Positions 28,151 through 37,938 of a DNA stretch of 43,615 bases are shown here, in pieces (position 1 is the stretch's first letter; each line of letters opens with the position of its first letter). The notes beneath the pieces are model-generated. The model was not told where the DNA came from. It was given only the letters and a program-made list of their open reading frames with translations, and did not search any database. A program made the position numbers and the translations under genes. Source of the stretch: Myxococcales bacterium (GTDB lineage Bacteria > Myxococcota_A > Polyangia > Haliangiales > Haliangiaceae). The stretch lies in the NCBI GenBank assembly GCA_016794525.1, contig JAEUJY010000152.1:1-43615 (forward strand), in the 5' to 3' direction.

Positions 28151-28867
28151 ATGGCCGCGCTCGACAACCGCACCTACTACGACGACTTCGCTGGCTGGTA
28201 CGAGCGCGAGCGCGGCAAGGGCTACCACCGCATGCTCGACGATCTCGAGGTCGAGCTGGTCGAGCGCTACGGCCGCGACAAGGACGTCCTCGAGGTCGGC
28301 TGCGGCACCGGCCTCATCCTCGGCCGGGTCGCGCAGTTCGCGCGCTCGGCGGTCGGCGTCGATCTGTCGGGCGGCATGCTGGCCAAGGCGGTCGCGCGCG
28401 GCCTGCCGGTGGTGCAGGCGTCGGCGACCGTGCTGCCGGTGGCGACCGCGTCGGTCGACGTCGCCTACTCGTACAAGGTGCTGGCCCACATCGTCGACAT
28501 CGGCGCGGCGATGCGCGAGATGGCGCGCGTCGTCCGCCCCGGCGGCTGGGTGCTGGCCGAGTTCTACAACGCGCGCTCGATCCGCCGCCTGGTCAAGGCG
28601 CTCAAGCCGGCCACCGCGGTGTCGACCGCGACCAACGACGAGGCGGTCTACACCCGCTACGACACCAAGGCCGACATCGCCAGCTACCTGCCGCCCGAGC
28701 TCGAGTGGGTCACGTCGCGCGGCATCCGCATCGTCACGCCGGTGTCCTACGTCCACCAGATCCCGGTGGTCGGCGCGGTGGTGCGCAAGGCCGAGGGCCT
28801 GCTGGCCGACCGACCGATCGCCCGCGACCTGGGCGGCTTCCTGGTCGTCGTCGCGCGCCGCCGCTAG
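28151..28867 (+). CDS. Class I SAM-dependent methyltransferase
   Basis: 238 residues with the standard Rossmann methyltransferase motifs: motif I VLEVGCGTG (about 47-55), acidic end of strand 2 in VGVDLSGGML, and post-motif REMARVVRPGGWVLAEF. It belongs to the Methyltransf_11 type (small-molecule, ubiquinone/lipid-like methylation). The substrate cannot be read. I used the ATG at 28151; an in-frame GTG at 28133 would add six residues. It lies 35 bases after the previous gene and 65 bases before the regulator gene, all on the same strand. Confidence 0.85.
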   Translation: MAALDNRTYYDDFAGWYERERGKGYHRMLDDLEVELVERYGRDKDVLEVGCGTGLILGRVAQFARSAVGVDLSGGMLAKAVARGLPVVQASATVLPVATASVDVAYSYKVLAHIVDIGAAMREMARVVRPGGWVLAEFYNARSIRRLVKALKPATAVSTATNDEAVYTRYDTKADIASYLPPELEWVTSRGIRIVTPVSYVHQIPVVGAVVRKAEGLLADRPIARDLGGFLVVVARRR

Positions 28868-28920
28868 CCGCGCGTCAGCGATTGTCGGCCGCGTCGGCCG
28901 TCAGCCACCGGGGACCTTGG

Positions 28921-28926
28921 TACAGT
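28921..28926 (+). promoter_or_regulatory. Extended -10 (TGGTACAGT) before the PilR-like regulator
   Basis: TACAGT with an upstream TG at the extended -10 position, then 6 bases to the ATG at 28933. No good -35 box. The spacing again predicts transcription starting at the start codon. Confidence 0.5.
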
Positions 28927-28932
28927 GGTGCC

Positions 28933-30348
<1,416 letters not shown>

Positions 30349-31423
30349 GCCCAGGCCGCGGGGCTGCCGTCGGGCGCCGCGACCAGCGCGCGAGCGCCGG
30401 GCGGCGGCGGGCCGCCGAGGCCGAGCAGCAGCGGCTGGTCGACGTGCTCGGCCCACGCCCGCGCCACCAGCCCGAACGTCAGCCGCGGGTTGATCTCGCC
30501 CAGCGGGTGGAAGCCGTCGGCGTGGGCGAAGGCGTCGACGACGAACGGCCCGCGGTAGCCGAGCGCGCCCAGCCGCGCCGCGACCGCGGCGGTGGCCGCG
30601 GCCAGGGCGCGGGCGTGGGCCGGCGGCAGCGCGGCGGCGTCGTCGATCAGCAGCGCGCGCACCACGCCGGCGCTGTCGCAGACGCCGCGGTGCGGCGGCA
30701 ACACCAGCGCGCGATCGGCGGCGAGCACGACGCCGGCCTGGCCGACGTCGAGCGTGCGCGCCATCCACGGCTCGACGACCAGCGCGCCGTGCACGGCCAG
30801 CAAGCGGGTCAGCCGGGTCGCGGTGGCGGCGTCGACGTCGGGGCCGACGCGGCGCACCCGATCACGGCCGGCTGCGGTGAGCGGCGCCTTGGCCACCCAC
30901 GCGCCGGTCGGGCTGGCGGCGGCGCCGCCGGCGGCCAGGTGCTCGCGCAGCTCGTCGACGCTGGCCACCGCGCGCGCGCCGGGCAGGGCGACGCCGAGCT
31001 CGGCGGCGAGCGCCAGCGCGAGGCGGCGATCGCTGGCCGCCCGGGCGATCGCCGCGGGCGGCGGCGGCAGCGCGCGCACCAGCTCGCGCCAGCTGGCGTC
31101 GGCGGGCGGCGGCGCGTGATCGTGAGCGTGCGCGTGATCGTGATCGCGATCGTGCGCGGGCGCGGCCAGCGCGCCCCACGCGGTCAGGCGGCGCGCGCCG
31201 GCCAGGCGCAGCGGCCCGTGCTCGAGCCGCGGCCGCGGCGCGCCGTCGACCGGCACCGCGGTCGGCGCGACCGGCGCCGGCAGCCACAGCCGATCGTCGT
31301 CGTGGTCGGCGAACACCCGCAGCGTCGTCGCCAGCAGCGCCAGCCGCGCGGTCACCGCCGCCGGCAGCGCCGGCCCGCCGGCCCAGGCCACCTCGCAGTC
31401 GAGGTTGCCGACGATCAGCCGGG

Positions 31424-32254
31424 TCATGAGCGCCGCGGCGTCCGGGCCCGCGGCGCGCCGCCCGGGCGGGTCGGCTCGGCGGCGGCCAGCCCGGCGATGA
31501 ACTCGTCGTCGAGCCCGGCCCGCCGGCGGGCGGCGACGTCGAGCTCGACGCCGCGGGCGCGGCTGGCCCCGAGCGGGAACGTCACTACCCGCTGGTAGGT
31601 GGCCCACGCCGACGCGTCGGGCGCCAGCTTGCCGACCCAGGTGGCGGCGAACCGCACGTGGTCGACCTCGTCGGCGGCCACCTCGTCGAGGATCGCCGCG
31701 GTCTCGGGATCGCCGGCGGCGCGCGCGGCCGCGGCGTATGCCGCCGCCAGGTCGAGGTTGGCGTTCTCGAACGTCAGCCCCATCGTGCACACGAACGCCA
31801 GCGGCGAGGTCAGCCGCTCGCGGTAGTTCCAGAAGTGTCCGGTGACCGGACAGTCGAAGGGGCCGCGGCCCAGCGCCTCGGCCCGGGCGAAGTAGGCGCG
31901 GGCGTGGCGCTGCTCGTCGGCCAGGATCGTCCACAGCCCGGTGCGGAACCCGCGCGGCGCGTCGGCGAAGCCGCACAGCGCCCACGCGAACAGCTCGGCC
32001 GCCTGCAGCTCGTGGTTGGCCATCGCGTGGAGGATGCGCGCCCGCTGATCGCGATCGCGCATGCCCTCGATCGGCGGCACCGACACCTCGCGGCCGCGGC
32101 GCGGCTCGAGGCCGGGCGGCCGGCCGGGGCCCGGCAGCCACTCCGGCGTGCCCGGCTCGGCGTCGACGGTGAGCCCGGCCGGCGCCGGCGCCAGCTTGGT
32201 CGCGAGGTCGGTGGTCAGCACCACCTCGCGGGCGAAGGCGTGGGCGGTGGTCAC
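31424..32254 (-). CDS. DUF455 ferritin-like diiron protein
   Basis: 276 residues. The four-helix diiron pattern is visible: E82 in ANHELQAAEL, the ExxH pair E114-H117 in LADEQRHARAYF, E163 in TFENANLDL, and the pair E196-H199 in ADEVDHVRF. This matches DUF455 (COG2833), ferritin-like proteins related in fold to the tRNA hydroxylase MiaE. It probably binds two iron atoms and performs an oxidation, but no substrate is known. The GTG start overlaps the stop of the membrane protein gene in front (GTGA) and its stop overlaps the ATP-grasp gene, so all three are translated together. Confidence 0.85.
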   Translation of the reverse strand: MTTAHAFAREVVLTTDLATKLAPAPAGLTVDAEPGTPEWLPGPGRPPGLEPRRGREVSVPPIEGMRDRDQRARILHAMANHELQAAELFAWALCGFADAPRGFRTGLWTILADEQRHARAYFARAEALGRGPFDCPVTGHFWNYRERLTSPLAFVCTMGLTFENANLDLAAAYAAAARAAGDPETAAILDEVAADEVDHVRFAATWVGKLAPDASAWATYQRVVTFPLGASRARGVELDVAARRRAGLDDEFIAGLAAAEPTRPGGAPRARTPRRS

Positions 32255-32901
32255 GCCACGCCGACGCTGGGCGCCGGGAACCAGTGCGTCGCCCCGTCGC
32301 CCAGCGTGCACTGGTACTGGCCCTGCGCGAAGGTCACGACGGTGGCCGGGTAGCGGCTGCCGTCGGGCGCGGTGATCGTCACCCGGGTGCCCGGCGCGAA
32401 CGGGCCGGCCGCCAGCTGCGGCGGCGCGGGCGGCATCGGCGCCGGCCCCGCCGCCATCGCCAGCTGCTGCAGCTGGCCGCTGTTGATCAGGCCCGGCACC
32501 TGCGCGAGGAACTCCGGCGTCCCGTAGACCTTGCGGTTCCACGGCGAGATCCGCAGCGTGTCCTTGCGGCCGTCGTGCATCTGGAAGGTCATCGAGCGGT
32601 TGTTGGCGAAGCCGCTGGTGGTGCAGCCGCGCAGGTTGCGCACGTCCCACTGCTCGACGCCGAGGTTCATCAGCTTCGGGCCGCCGCTCCAGAAGCTCAT
32701 CTTGGTGCGGATCAAGATCAGCCGGCGGTTGGTGAGCACGACGAAGTACGCGCTGGTGATCAGGAACAGCAGCAGGCCGCCGATGAACAGCATCTGCACC
32801 AGCAGGCCGGGCTGGCGGCGCATGTACGCGGTGTGCAGCACCTGCTCCCCGGGCTGGAGCATCGGCATGAGCTGCGATTGCAGGTACTGGTCGGGCGTCA
32901 T
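32251..32901 (-). CDS. Membrane protein with PH-like and SH3-like domains
   Basis: 216 residues. A transmembrane helix at about 31-55 (LLVQMLFIGGLLLFLITSAYF) is followed by VVLTNRRLILIRTK, the signature of bacterial PH-like membrane domains. After a Pro-rich linker the C-terminal 50 residues (PGTRVTITAPDGSRYPATVV) look like a small SH3/Tudor-type barrel. It is the first gene of the operon with the DUF455 and ATP-grasp genes and overlaps the second. TATGCT lies 9 bases before the ATG. It may anchor the complex to the membrane; this is an inference. Confidence 0.72.
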   Translation of the reverse strand: MTPDQYLQSQLMPMLQPGEQVLHTAYMRRQPGLLVQMLFIGGLLLFLITSAYFVVLTNRRLILIRTKMSFWSGGPKLMNLGVEQWDVRNLRGCTTSGFANNRSMTFQMHDGRKDTLRISPWNRKVYGTPEFLAQVPGLINSGQLQQLAMAAGPAPMPPAPPQLAAGPFAPGTRVTITAPDGSRYPATVVTFAQGQYQCTLGDGATHWFPAPSVGVA

Positions 32902-32937
32902 CGCGGCGGCAGCATACGCCGTCCCGCCGCGGGTGGA

Positions 32938-32993
32938 CGGGTGACATGCCGGTCGTGACATGACTGTCGCGACACGCCTGTCGCGATCGGCCG
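32938..32993. repeat. Iterated 14-bp repeat in a divergent promoter region
   Basis: Three clear 14-base units, GTCGTGACATGACT (32952), GTCGCGACACGCCT (32966) and GTCGCGATCGGCCG (32980), preceded by a degenerate fourth at 32938. A further GTCGCGAC is at 33006. The core GTCGCGAC is a palindrome. It lies in the 172-base gap between the minus-strand operon and the plus-strand gene at 33074. Confidence 0.6.
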
Positions 32994-33073
32994 CGTCGGC
33001 GGCGAGTCGCGACGCGCAACCCCGCGACGCGCCACGGACGGCGCTGGCCGCGCCCTTGCTGAAGTGACCCCGC

Positions 33074-33694
33074 GTGTCTGGCGCGTCACGCCTGCTGCTG
33101 CTCCTCGGATGGCTCGCCGGCGTCGCCGCGCCCGCGCGCGCCGGCGATCTCGACGGCGGCTCGCTCGTCGCGATCGGCTCGGGCCCGGCGCCGAGCATCA
33201 CCGGCGACCTCGGCGCGCGCCTGCACGCCAGCGGCGGCGGCTGCCGGATCCGCATGGGCGGCTGGTTCGGGCGGCTCGGGGCCGAGCTGGTGCTGAGCTG
33301 CGCCGGCGTCGACACCGCCGACGGCCACCACGACAGCCTGCTGCTCACCGGACCCAGCGTCGCGTGGCTGCCGGTGGCGACCCGGTGGTTCCAGCTCGGC
33401 GCCCGCGGCGGGCTCATGGCCGGGACGATCAGCGGCGACCGCACCGCCACCGTGCCGTGCGATCGCGACGAGGACTGCGCCTCCAAGCAGGTCGACGAGC
33501 GGGTCAGCGTCCACGGCTTCGCCGTGACCGTCGGCCTGACCGCGCAGCTCACGCTCGGCGCGCGCCGCGGCGGGCGGTTCGTGCTGTGGGCCGACGTCGG
33601 CACCCAGCTCGCGCGCTTCCAGTTCGCCGACGCGGTCGTCGCCGGACGCCTCACCCAGCTCACGATCGGGATCGGCCATGCCCACGCGTTCTAG
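33074..33694 (+). CDS. Putative outer-membrane beta-barrel protein
   Basis: 206 residues with a signal peptide (LLLLLGWLAGVAAPARAGD, cut near residue 24). The rest alternates hydrophobic and polar residues as in a small beta-barrel: ARLHASGGGCRIRMGGWFG, SVAWLPVATRWFQLGARGGL, GFAVTVGLTAQLTLGARRGG. The last residues form a strand rather than a clear terminal phenylalanine signal, although the protein does end in HAF. A disulfide loop CDRDEDC is likely. GTG start. It overlaps the next gene by 17 bases. Confidence 0.7.
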   Translation: MSGASRLLLLLGWLAGVAAPARAGDLDGGSLVAIGSGPAPSITGDLGARLHASGGGCRIRMGGWFGRLGAELVLSCAGVDTADGHHDSLLLTGPSVAWLPVATRWFQLGARGGLMAGTISGDRTATVPCDRDEDCASKQVDERVSVHGFAVTVGLTAQLTLGARRGGRFVLWADVGTQLARFQFADAVVAGRLTQLTIGIGHAHAF

Positions 33695-34424
33695 CCGCGT
33701 CGCGGCGGCGGTGGGCCTGGCGGCGGCCCTCGCCGCGGCGCGCCCGGCGGCGGCCTGCCCCGACGGCGGGCTCGAGCTCGCGATCATGACGTCGCGGTTC
33801 ACGATCGCGCCGACCGCGTCGGACCGCCTCGGGCTCGACCTCCTGAGCCGCGGGCCCCGCGCCGCCTGGGGCTGCGCCGAGCTGCGCCACCACGTCACGT
33901 CGATCGAGCTCGAGGCGCCCGACGCCGGCGACGACGATCGCCAGATCCTGCGGGTCGCCGGCTACCGCGCCGAGCTGCCGCTGGGCGACGGCGCCGTCGA
34001 GCTGGGGCTGCACCTGCTGGTGCGGTGGGGCGACGTCACCCGCTTCGCGACCCCGACGATCGCGGTGCGGGCGGCGCCGACGCCCGACCTGCGGCTGCGC
34101 GTCGAGCTCGACGCCGCCGGCGCGTACCTCCTGGCCTACGACCCCGCGCCGCGCCACCTCACCGACGACCTCGCGCTCGACGCCAGCGCCGCCTGGCCGG
34201 CCCGGGCCGCCACCCGCGGCGAGGTCCGGCTGCGCGCCCGCCGCTACACGCTGGCCGCCGAGCCGCGGCGCGACGTCACGCTGACCGTCGGGCTCGGCCT
34301 GGCGCTGGGCGCTCGCGACGGCGCCCGCGCGCTGCCCGGCTTCCTCGGCGTCGCCGCCCGCCTCGGCGACGATCCCGCGGCGCTGCTGGTGGCCGAGCTG
34401 GCCTACGGGGTGGCCGGGCCGTGA
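33678..34424 (+). CDS. Exported hypothetical envelope protein
   Basis: 248 residues with an alanine-rich signal peptide cut after ARPAAA. The mature part has alternating strands (LRLRVELDAAGAYLLAYD; EVRLRARRYTLAAEP; VTLTVGLGLALGARDG) suggesting a beta-barrel or beta-rich periplasmic protein. No family recognised. It starts inside the end of the previous gene, so the two are probably cotranslated and act together. Confidence 0.68.
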   Translation: MPTRSSRVAAAVGLAAALAAARPAAACPDGGLELAIMTSRFTIAPTASDRLGLDLLSRGPRAAWGCAELRHHVTSIELEAPDAGDDDRQILRVAGYRAELPLGDGAVELGLHLLVRWGDVTRFATPTIAVRAAPTPDLRLRVELDAAGAYLLAYDPAPRHLTDDLALDASAAWPARAATRGEVRLRARRYTLAAEPRRDVTLTVGLGLALGARDGARALPGFLGVAARLGDDPAALLVAELAYGVAGP

Positions 34425-34449
34425 CCGCCGCCGGCCGCGCCGCGACCGG

Positions 34450-34478
34450 TTGACCGTCGGGCGCGCGCGCCCTACCTT
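34450..34478 (+). promoter_or_regulatory. Sigma-70-type promoter of the ACP-luxEC operon
   Basis: TTGACC (34450-34455), a 17-base spacer, and TACCTT (34473-34478), then 8 bases to the ATG of the acyl carrier protein gene. The spacing is ideal and the layout matches the rpoZ promoter, giving a nearly leaderless mRNA. Confidence 0.75.
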
Positions 34479-34486
34479 CCGCCGCC

Positions 34487-34729
34487 ATGAGCCAACCACG
34501 CGATCGGCTGCGCGCGGCGTTCCGCACCGCGCTCGGGCTGGCCGGCGACGCCGCCGTCGACGACCTCGCCTACCGGGCGGTGCCGCAGTGGGACTCGGTG
34601 GCCCACATGCAGCTGGTGGCGACCATCGAGGCCGAGTTCGACATCATGCTCGACACCGACGACGTGATCGCGATGTCGAGCTTCGCGGTGGCGTGTACGA
34701 TCGTCGGCAAGCATGGCGTGGCGATCTGA
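34487..34729 (+). CDS. Dedicated acyl carrier protein
   Basis: 80 residues, the normal size of a free ACP. The phosphopantetheine serine is S37 in the motif WDSVAHMQLV, followed by the helix-II/III pattern ATIEAEFDIMLDTDDV. It is the carrier on which an acyl group is likely built, reduced or handed over. It is the first gene of a five-gene operon and overlaps the reductase gene by 17 bases. It is not the housekeeping fatty-acid ACP, since no fab genes surround it. Confidence 0.88.
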   Translation: MSQPRDRLRAAFRTALGLAGDAAVDDLAYRAVPQWDSVAHMQLVATIEAEFDIMLDTDDVIAMSSFAVACTIVGKHGVAI

Positions 34730-35480
34730 GCCTCCGCTCCTGGCCGGCCGCGCCGCGCTGGTCACCGGCTCGTCGCGCGGCATCGGCGAGGCGATCGCGC
34801 GCGCGCTGGCCGCCCACGGCGCCGACGTCGCGCTGCACGGCCTGCACGATCCCGAGGCGCTGACCGCGCAGGCGGCGGCGCTGGCCGCCGAGTTCGGCGT
34901 GCGCACGCTGGCGCTGGTCGGCGACGTCGCCGATCCGGCCGCGGTGAAGGGCTGGTTCCAGACGCTGTTCGCGCAGTGGAAGCGCCTCGACGTGCTGGTC
35001 AACAACGCCGGGGTCATGGAGGGCGCGCTGCTCGGCATGGCGACGCCGGCGATGATCGATCGGGTGATCGACGTCAACACCAAGGGCGCGATCCACGTGC
35101 TGCAGGCCGGCGCGCGGCTGATGACCCGCCACCACCGCGGCAGCATCATCAACGTCACGTCGATCCTCGGCACCCAGGGCGGCGCTGGCCAGGCGGTCTA
35201 CGCCGCCAGCAAGGCCGCGCTGCTCGGCCTGACCTGGTCGGCGGCCAAGGAGCTGGCGCCCCAGGGCGTGCGGGTCAACGCGATCGCGCCCGGCTACATC
35301 GACACCGACCTGGTGCGGGCGCTGCCGCCGGCGGTGCAGGCCGAGCGCGCCGCCGCGATCGCGATGGGCCGGGTCGGCACGCCCGCCGACGTCGCCGGCG
35401 TGGCGCTGTTCCTGGCCTCGGATCTGGCGGCCTACGTCACCGGCCAGGTGATCGGCTGCGACGGCGGGCTGCGGGCGTGA
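34713..35480 (+). CDS. SDR-family oxidoreductase, FabG-like
   Basis: 255 residues. NAD(P)-binding TGSSRGIG (18-25), NNAG (97-100), catalytic S150, Y163 and K167 (YAASK), and the end YVTGQVIGCDGGL are standard for 3-oxoacyl-ACP reductase-type SDRs. With the neighbouring ACP it probably reduces a beta-keto or similar acyl-ACP. The stop overlaps the GTG of the ligase gene (GTGA). Confidence 0.9.
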   Translation: MAWRSEPPLLAGRAALVTGSSRGIGEAIARALAAHGADVALHGLHDPEALTAQAAALAAEFGVRTLALVGDVADPAAVKGWFQTLFAQWKRLDVLVNNAGVMEGALLGMATPAMIDRVIDVNTKGAIHVLQAGARLMTRHHRGSIINVTSILGTQGGAGQAVYAASKAALLGLTWSAAKELAPQGVRVNAIAPGYIDTDLVRALPPAVQAERAAAIAMGRVGTPADVAGVALFLASDLAAYVTGQVIGCDGGLRA

Positions 35481-36838
35481 GCGCGGCCGCGCTGCTGGCG
35501 GGCGCCGACGACGCGGTGGCGCTGATCGACGCGCGCGACGATCGCGCGATCACCTACGCCGCGCTGCGCGCCGAGGTGGCGGCGGCGGGCGCGGCGCTGG
35601 CGGCGGCGGCCGGGCCCGGCGGGCTGGCGTTCGTCTTCGCCGGCAACGACGTGGCGTCGATCGTCGACGTGCTGGCCGCGCTGCACGCCGGCGTGCCGGT
35701 GGCGCTGTTCGATCGCCGGCTGGCCGACGATCTCGCGCAGGCGCTGGTCGCGGCGTACCGGCCCGAGGTGATCCGCGGTCGCGCGCTGGCGGCGCCGGGC
35801 GGCGGCGCGCCGGCGCACCCCGACCTCGCGCTCCTGCTGTCGACGTCGGGCTCGACCGGCAGCCACAAGCTGGTGCGGCTGAGCGGCGGCGCGGTCGTCG
35901 CCAACGCGACGGCGATCGCCGCGGCGCTCGGGATCGGGCCCGGCGAGGTCGCGCCGACCAGCCTGCCCATCCACTACTCGTACGGATGGTCGGTGGTGGC
36001 CAGCCACCTGGCCGCCGGCGCCACCGTGCTGGTCACCGACGACGGCCTGGTCGGCGACGGCTTCTGGGCCGCGTGCCGCCGCCACCGCGTGACGTCGCTC
36101 GCCGGCGTGCCATACAGCTACCAGATGCTCGCGCGGCTCGACCTCGACAAGCTGGCGCCGCCGTCGCTGACCACGCTGACCCAGGCGGGCGGCGCGCTGG
36201 CGCCGGCGCTGATCGAGCGCTTCCACCGCGTCGCCGTCGCGCGCGGCGGCCGGCTGTTCGTGATGTACGGCCAGACCGAGGCCTGCGCGCGCATCGCGGT
36301 GCTGCCGCCGGCCGAGCTGCCGGCGCGGGTGGGCTCGGTCGGGCGCGCGGTGCCGGGCAGCGCGCTGCGGGTCGAGGTCGACGGCCGCGCCGCCGCGCCC
36401 GACGAGGTCGGCGACGTCGTCTTCACCGGCCCCAGCGTGATGATGGGCTACGCGACCGCGCGCGCCGATCTCGCCCGCGGCGACGAGCTGGGCGGCGTGC
36501 TGGCCACCGGCGATCGCGGCCGCGTCGACGCCGACGGCTTCCTGTGGCTGGCCGGCCGGGCCGCGCGGTTCGCGAAGCTGTTCGGCGTGCGGGTCAACCT
36601 CGACGAGCTCGAGGCGCTGGCGGCGGCGGCGCTGCCGGCCGGCGCGGCGGTGGCGGCGGTGCCGGCCGGCGAGCGCATCCGGCTGTGCGTCGAGGGCGCG
36701 GTCGACGCCGCGGCGCTGCGCGCGCACCTGGCCGCGCGCACCGGCCTGCACGGCTCGGGCTTCGTGGTCGAGGCGATCGCCGCGCTGCCGCGGCTGCCCA
36801 GCGGCAAGCCCGACTACCGTACCCTCGAGGCGCCATGA
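35477..36838 (+). CDS. AMP-dependent acyl-ligase
   Basis: 453 residues, an ANL-superfamily adenylating enzyme. The P-loop is STSGSTGSHK (122-131), the motif MYGQTEA is at 263-269, TGDRG at 344-348, and the catalytic lysine K444 is in LPSGKPDY. It should activate a carboxylic acid as acyl-AMP and pass it to CoA or to the phosphopantetheine of the ACP encoded two genes earlier. Somewhat shorter than usual acyl-CoA ligases. The GTG start and ATGA stop overlaps with both neighbours show tight coupling. Confidence 0.88.
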   Translation: MSAAALLAGADDAVALIDARDDRAITYAALRAEVAAAGAALAAAAGPGGLAFVFAGNDVASIVDVLAALHAGVPVALFDRRLADDLAQALVAAYRPEVIRGRALAAPGGGAPAHPDLALLLSTSGSTGSHKLVRLSGGAVVANATAIAAALGIGPGEVAPTSLPIHYSYGWSVVASHLAAGATVLVTDDGLVGDGFWAACRRHRVTSLAGVPYSYQMLARLDLDKLAPPSLTTLTQAGGALAPALIERFHRVAVARGGRLFVMYGQTEACARIAVLPPAELPARVGSVGRAVPGSALRVEVDGRAAAPDEVGDVVFTGPSVMMGYATARADLARGDELGGVLATGDRGRVDADGFLWLAGRAARFAKLFGVRVNLDELEALAAAALPAGAAVAAVPAGERIRLCVEGAVDAAALRAHLAARTGLHGSGFVVEAIAALPRLPSGKPDYRTLEAP

Positions 36839-37938
36839 GCGACGACCTCGACCTCGCCGCGCGCATCGACGCCGTGATCGAGGCGCCGCTGTACGCGCAG
36901 CCGCAGGCCGACAAGGCCGCGCGGTTGATCCCGGTGCTCGACGCGCTGACCCGCCACCACCGCGCCGCGTGCCCGGCCTACAAGCGGCTGACCGACGTGC
37001 TCGGCCCCGGCGACCGCCGCGCCGACGCGCTGGCCGCGGTGCCGTGGCTGCCGGTCGGGCTGTGGAAGAGCCACCGGCTGGTGTCGGTGCCCGACGACCA
37101 GGTGACGACCACGCTGACCTCGAGCGGCACCACCGGCCAGGTGCCGAGCCGGATCTACCTCGATCGCGACACCGCGCGTCGCCAGGCCCGCGGGCTGGCG
37201 CGGATCATGACCCACGTGCTCGGCCCCAAGCGGATCCCGATGCTGGTGATCGATCACGCCGCGGTGCTGTCCGATCGCACGTCGTTCTCGGCGCGCGGCG
37301 CCGGCGTGCTGGGGATGATGACGTTCGGCGCCCAGCCCAAGTTCGCGCTCGACGCCGAGCTGCGGCTCGATCGCGCCGTCGTCGACGAGTTCCTGGCCCG
37401 CCACGGCGGCGCGCCGTTCCTGCTGTTCGGCTTCACGTACATGGTGTGGGCCTACTTCTACGAGCAGGTGAAGGCGGCCGGCCTCGACCTGCGCCACGGC
37501 ACGCTGATCCACTCCGGCGGCTGGAAGAAGCTGGTCGAGCGCCAGGTCGACAACGCGACGTTCAAGGCCGGGCTGGCCGCCGCCACCGGCCTGGCCCACG
37601 TCCACAACTTCTACGGCATGGTCGAGCAGGTCGGCTCGGTGTTCCTCGAGGGCGACGACGGCCTCCTGTACCCGCCGGCGTTCGCCGACGTGATCATCCG
37701 CGATCCGCTGACGCTGGCGCCGGTGCCGACCGGCACGCCGGGCGTGATCCAGTGCCTGAGCGCGCTGCCGACCAGCTACCCCGGCCACTCGATCCTCACC
37801 GAGGACCTCGGCGTGATCGAGCGCGTCGACGGCGGCCCCGGCGATCGCCATGGCAACGCGCTGCGCATCCTCGGCCGGTTGCCGCGCGCCGAGCTGCGCG
37901 GCTGCAGCGACACCCACGCCGCCGAGGTGATGCGATGA
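36835..37938 (+). CDS. LuxE-type acyl-protein synthetase
   Basis: 367 residues matching the LuxE family: TSSGTTG (95-101), HSGGWKKL (227-234), YGMVEQVGS (260-268), and a C-terminal RGCSD with C357 near the end, in the place of the acyl-accepting cysteine of bioluminescent LuxE. In Lux systems LuxE activates fatty acid as acyl-AMP and passes the acyl group by its cysteine to the reductase LuxC. Here it lies directly before the luxC-like gene (4-base overlap). No luciferase (luxAB) or thioesterase (luxD) is present. Confidence 0.87.
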   Translation: MSDDLDLAARIDAVIEAPLYAQPQADKAARLIPVLDALTRHHRAACPAYKRLTDVLGPGDRRADALAAVPWLPVGLWKSHRLVSVPDDQVTTTLTSSGTTGQVPSRIYLDRDTARRQARGLARIMTHVLGPKRIPMLVIDHAAVLSDRTSFSARGAGVLGMMTFGAQPKFALDAELRLDRAVVDEFLARHGGAPFLLFGFTYMVWAYFYEQVKAAGLDLRHGTLIHSGGWKKLVERQVDNATFKAGLAAATGLAHVHNFYGMVEQVGSVFLEGDDGLLYPPAFADVIIRDPLTLAPVPTGTPGVIQCLSALPTSYPGHSILTEDLGVIERVDGGPGDRHGNALRILGRLPRAELRGCSDTHAAEVMR

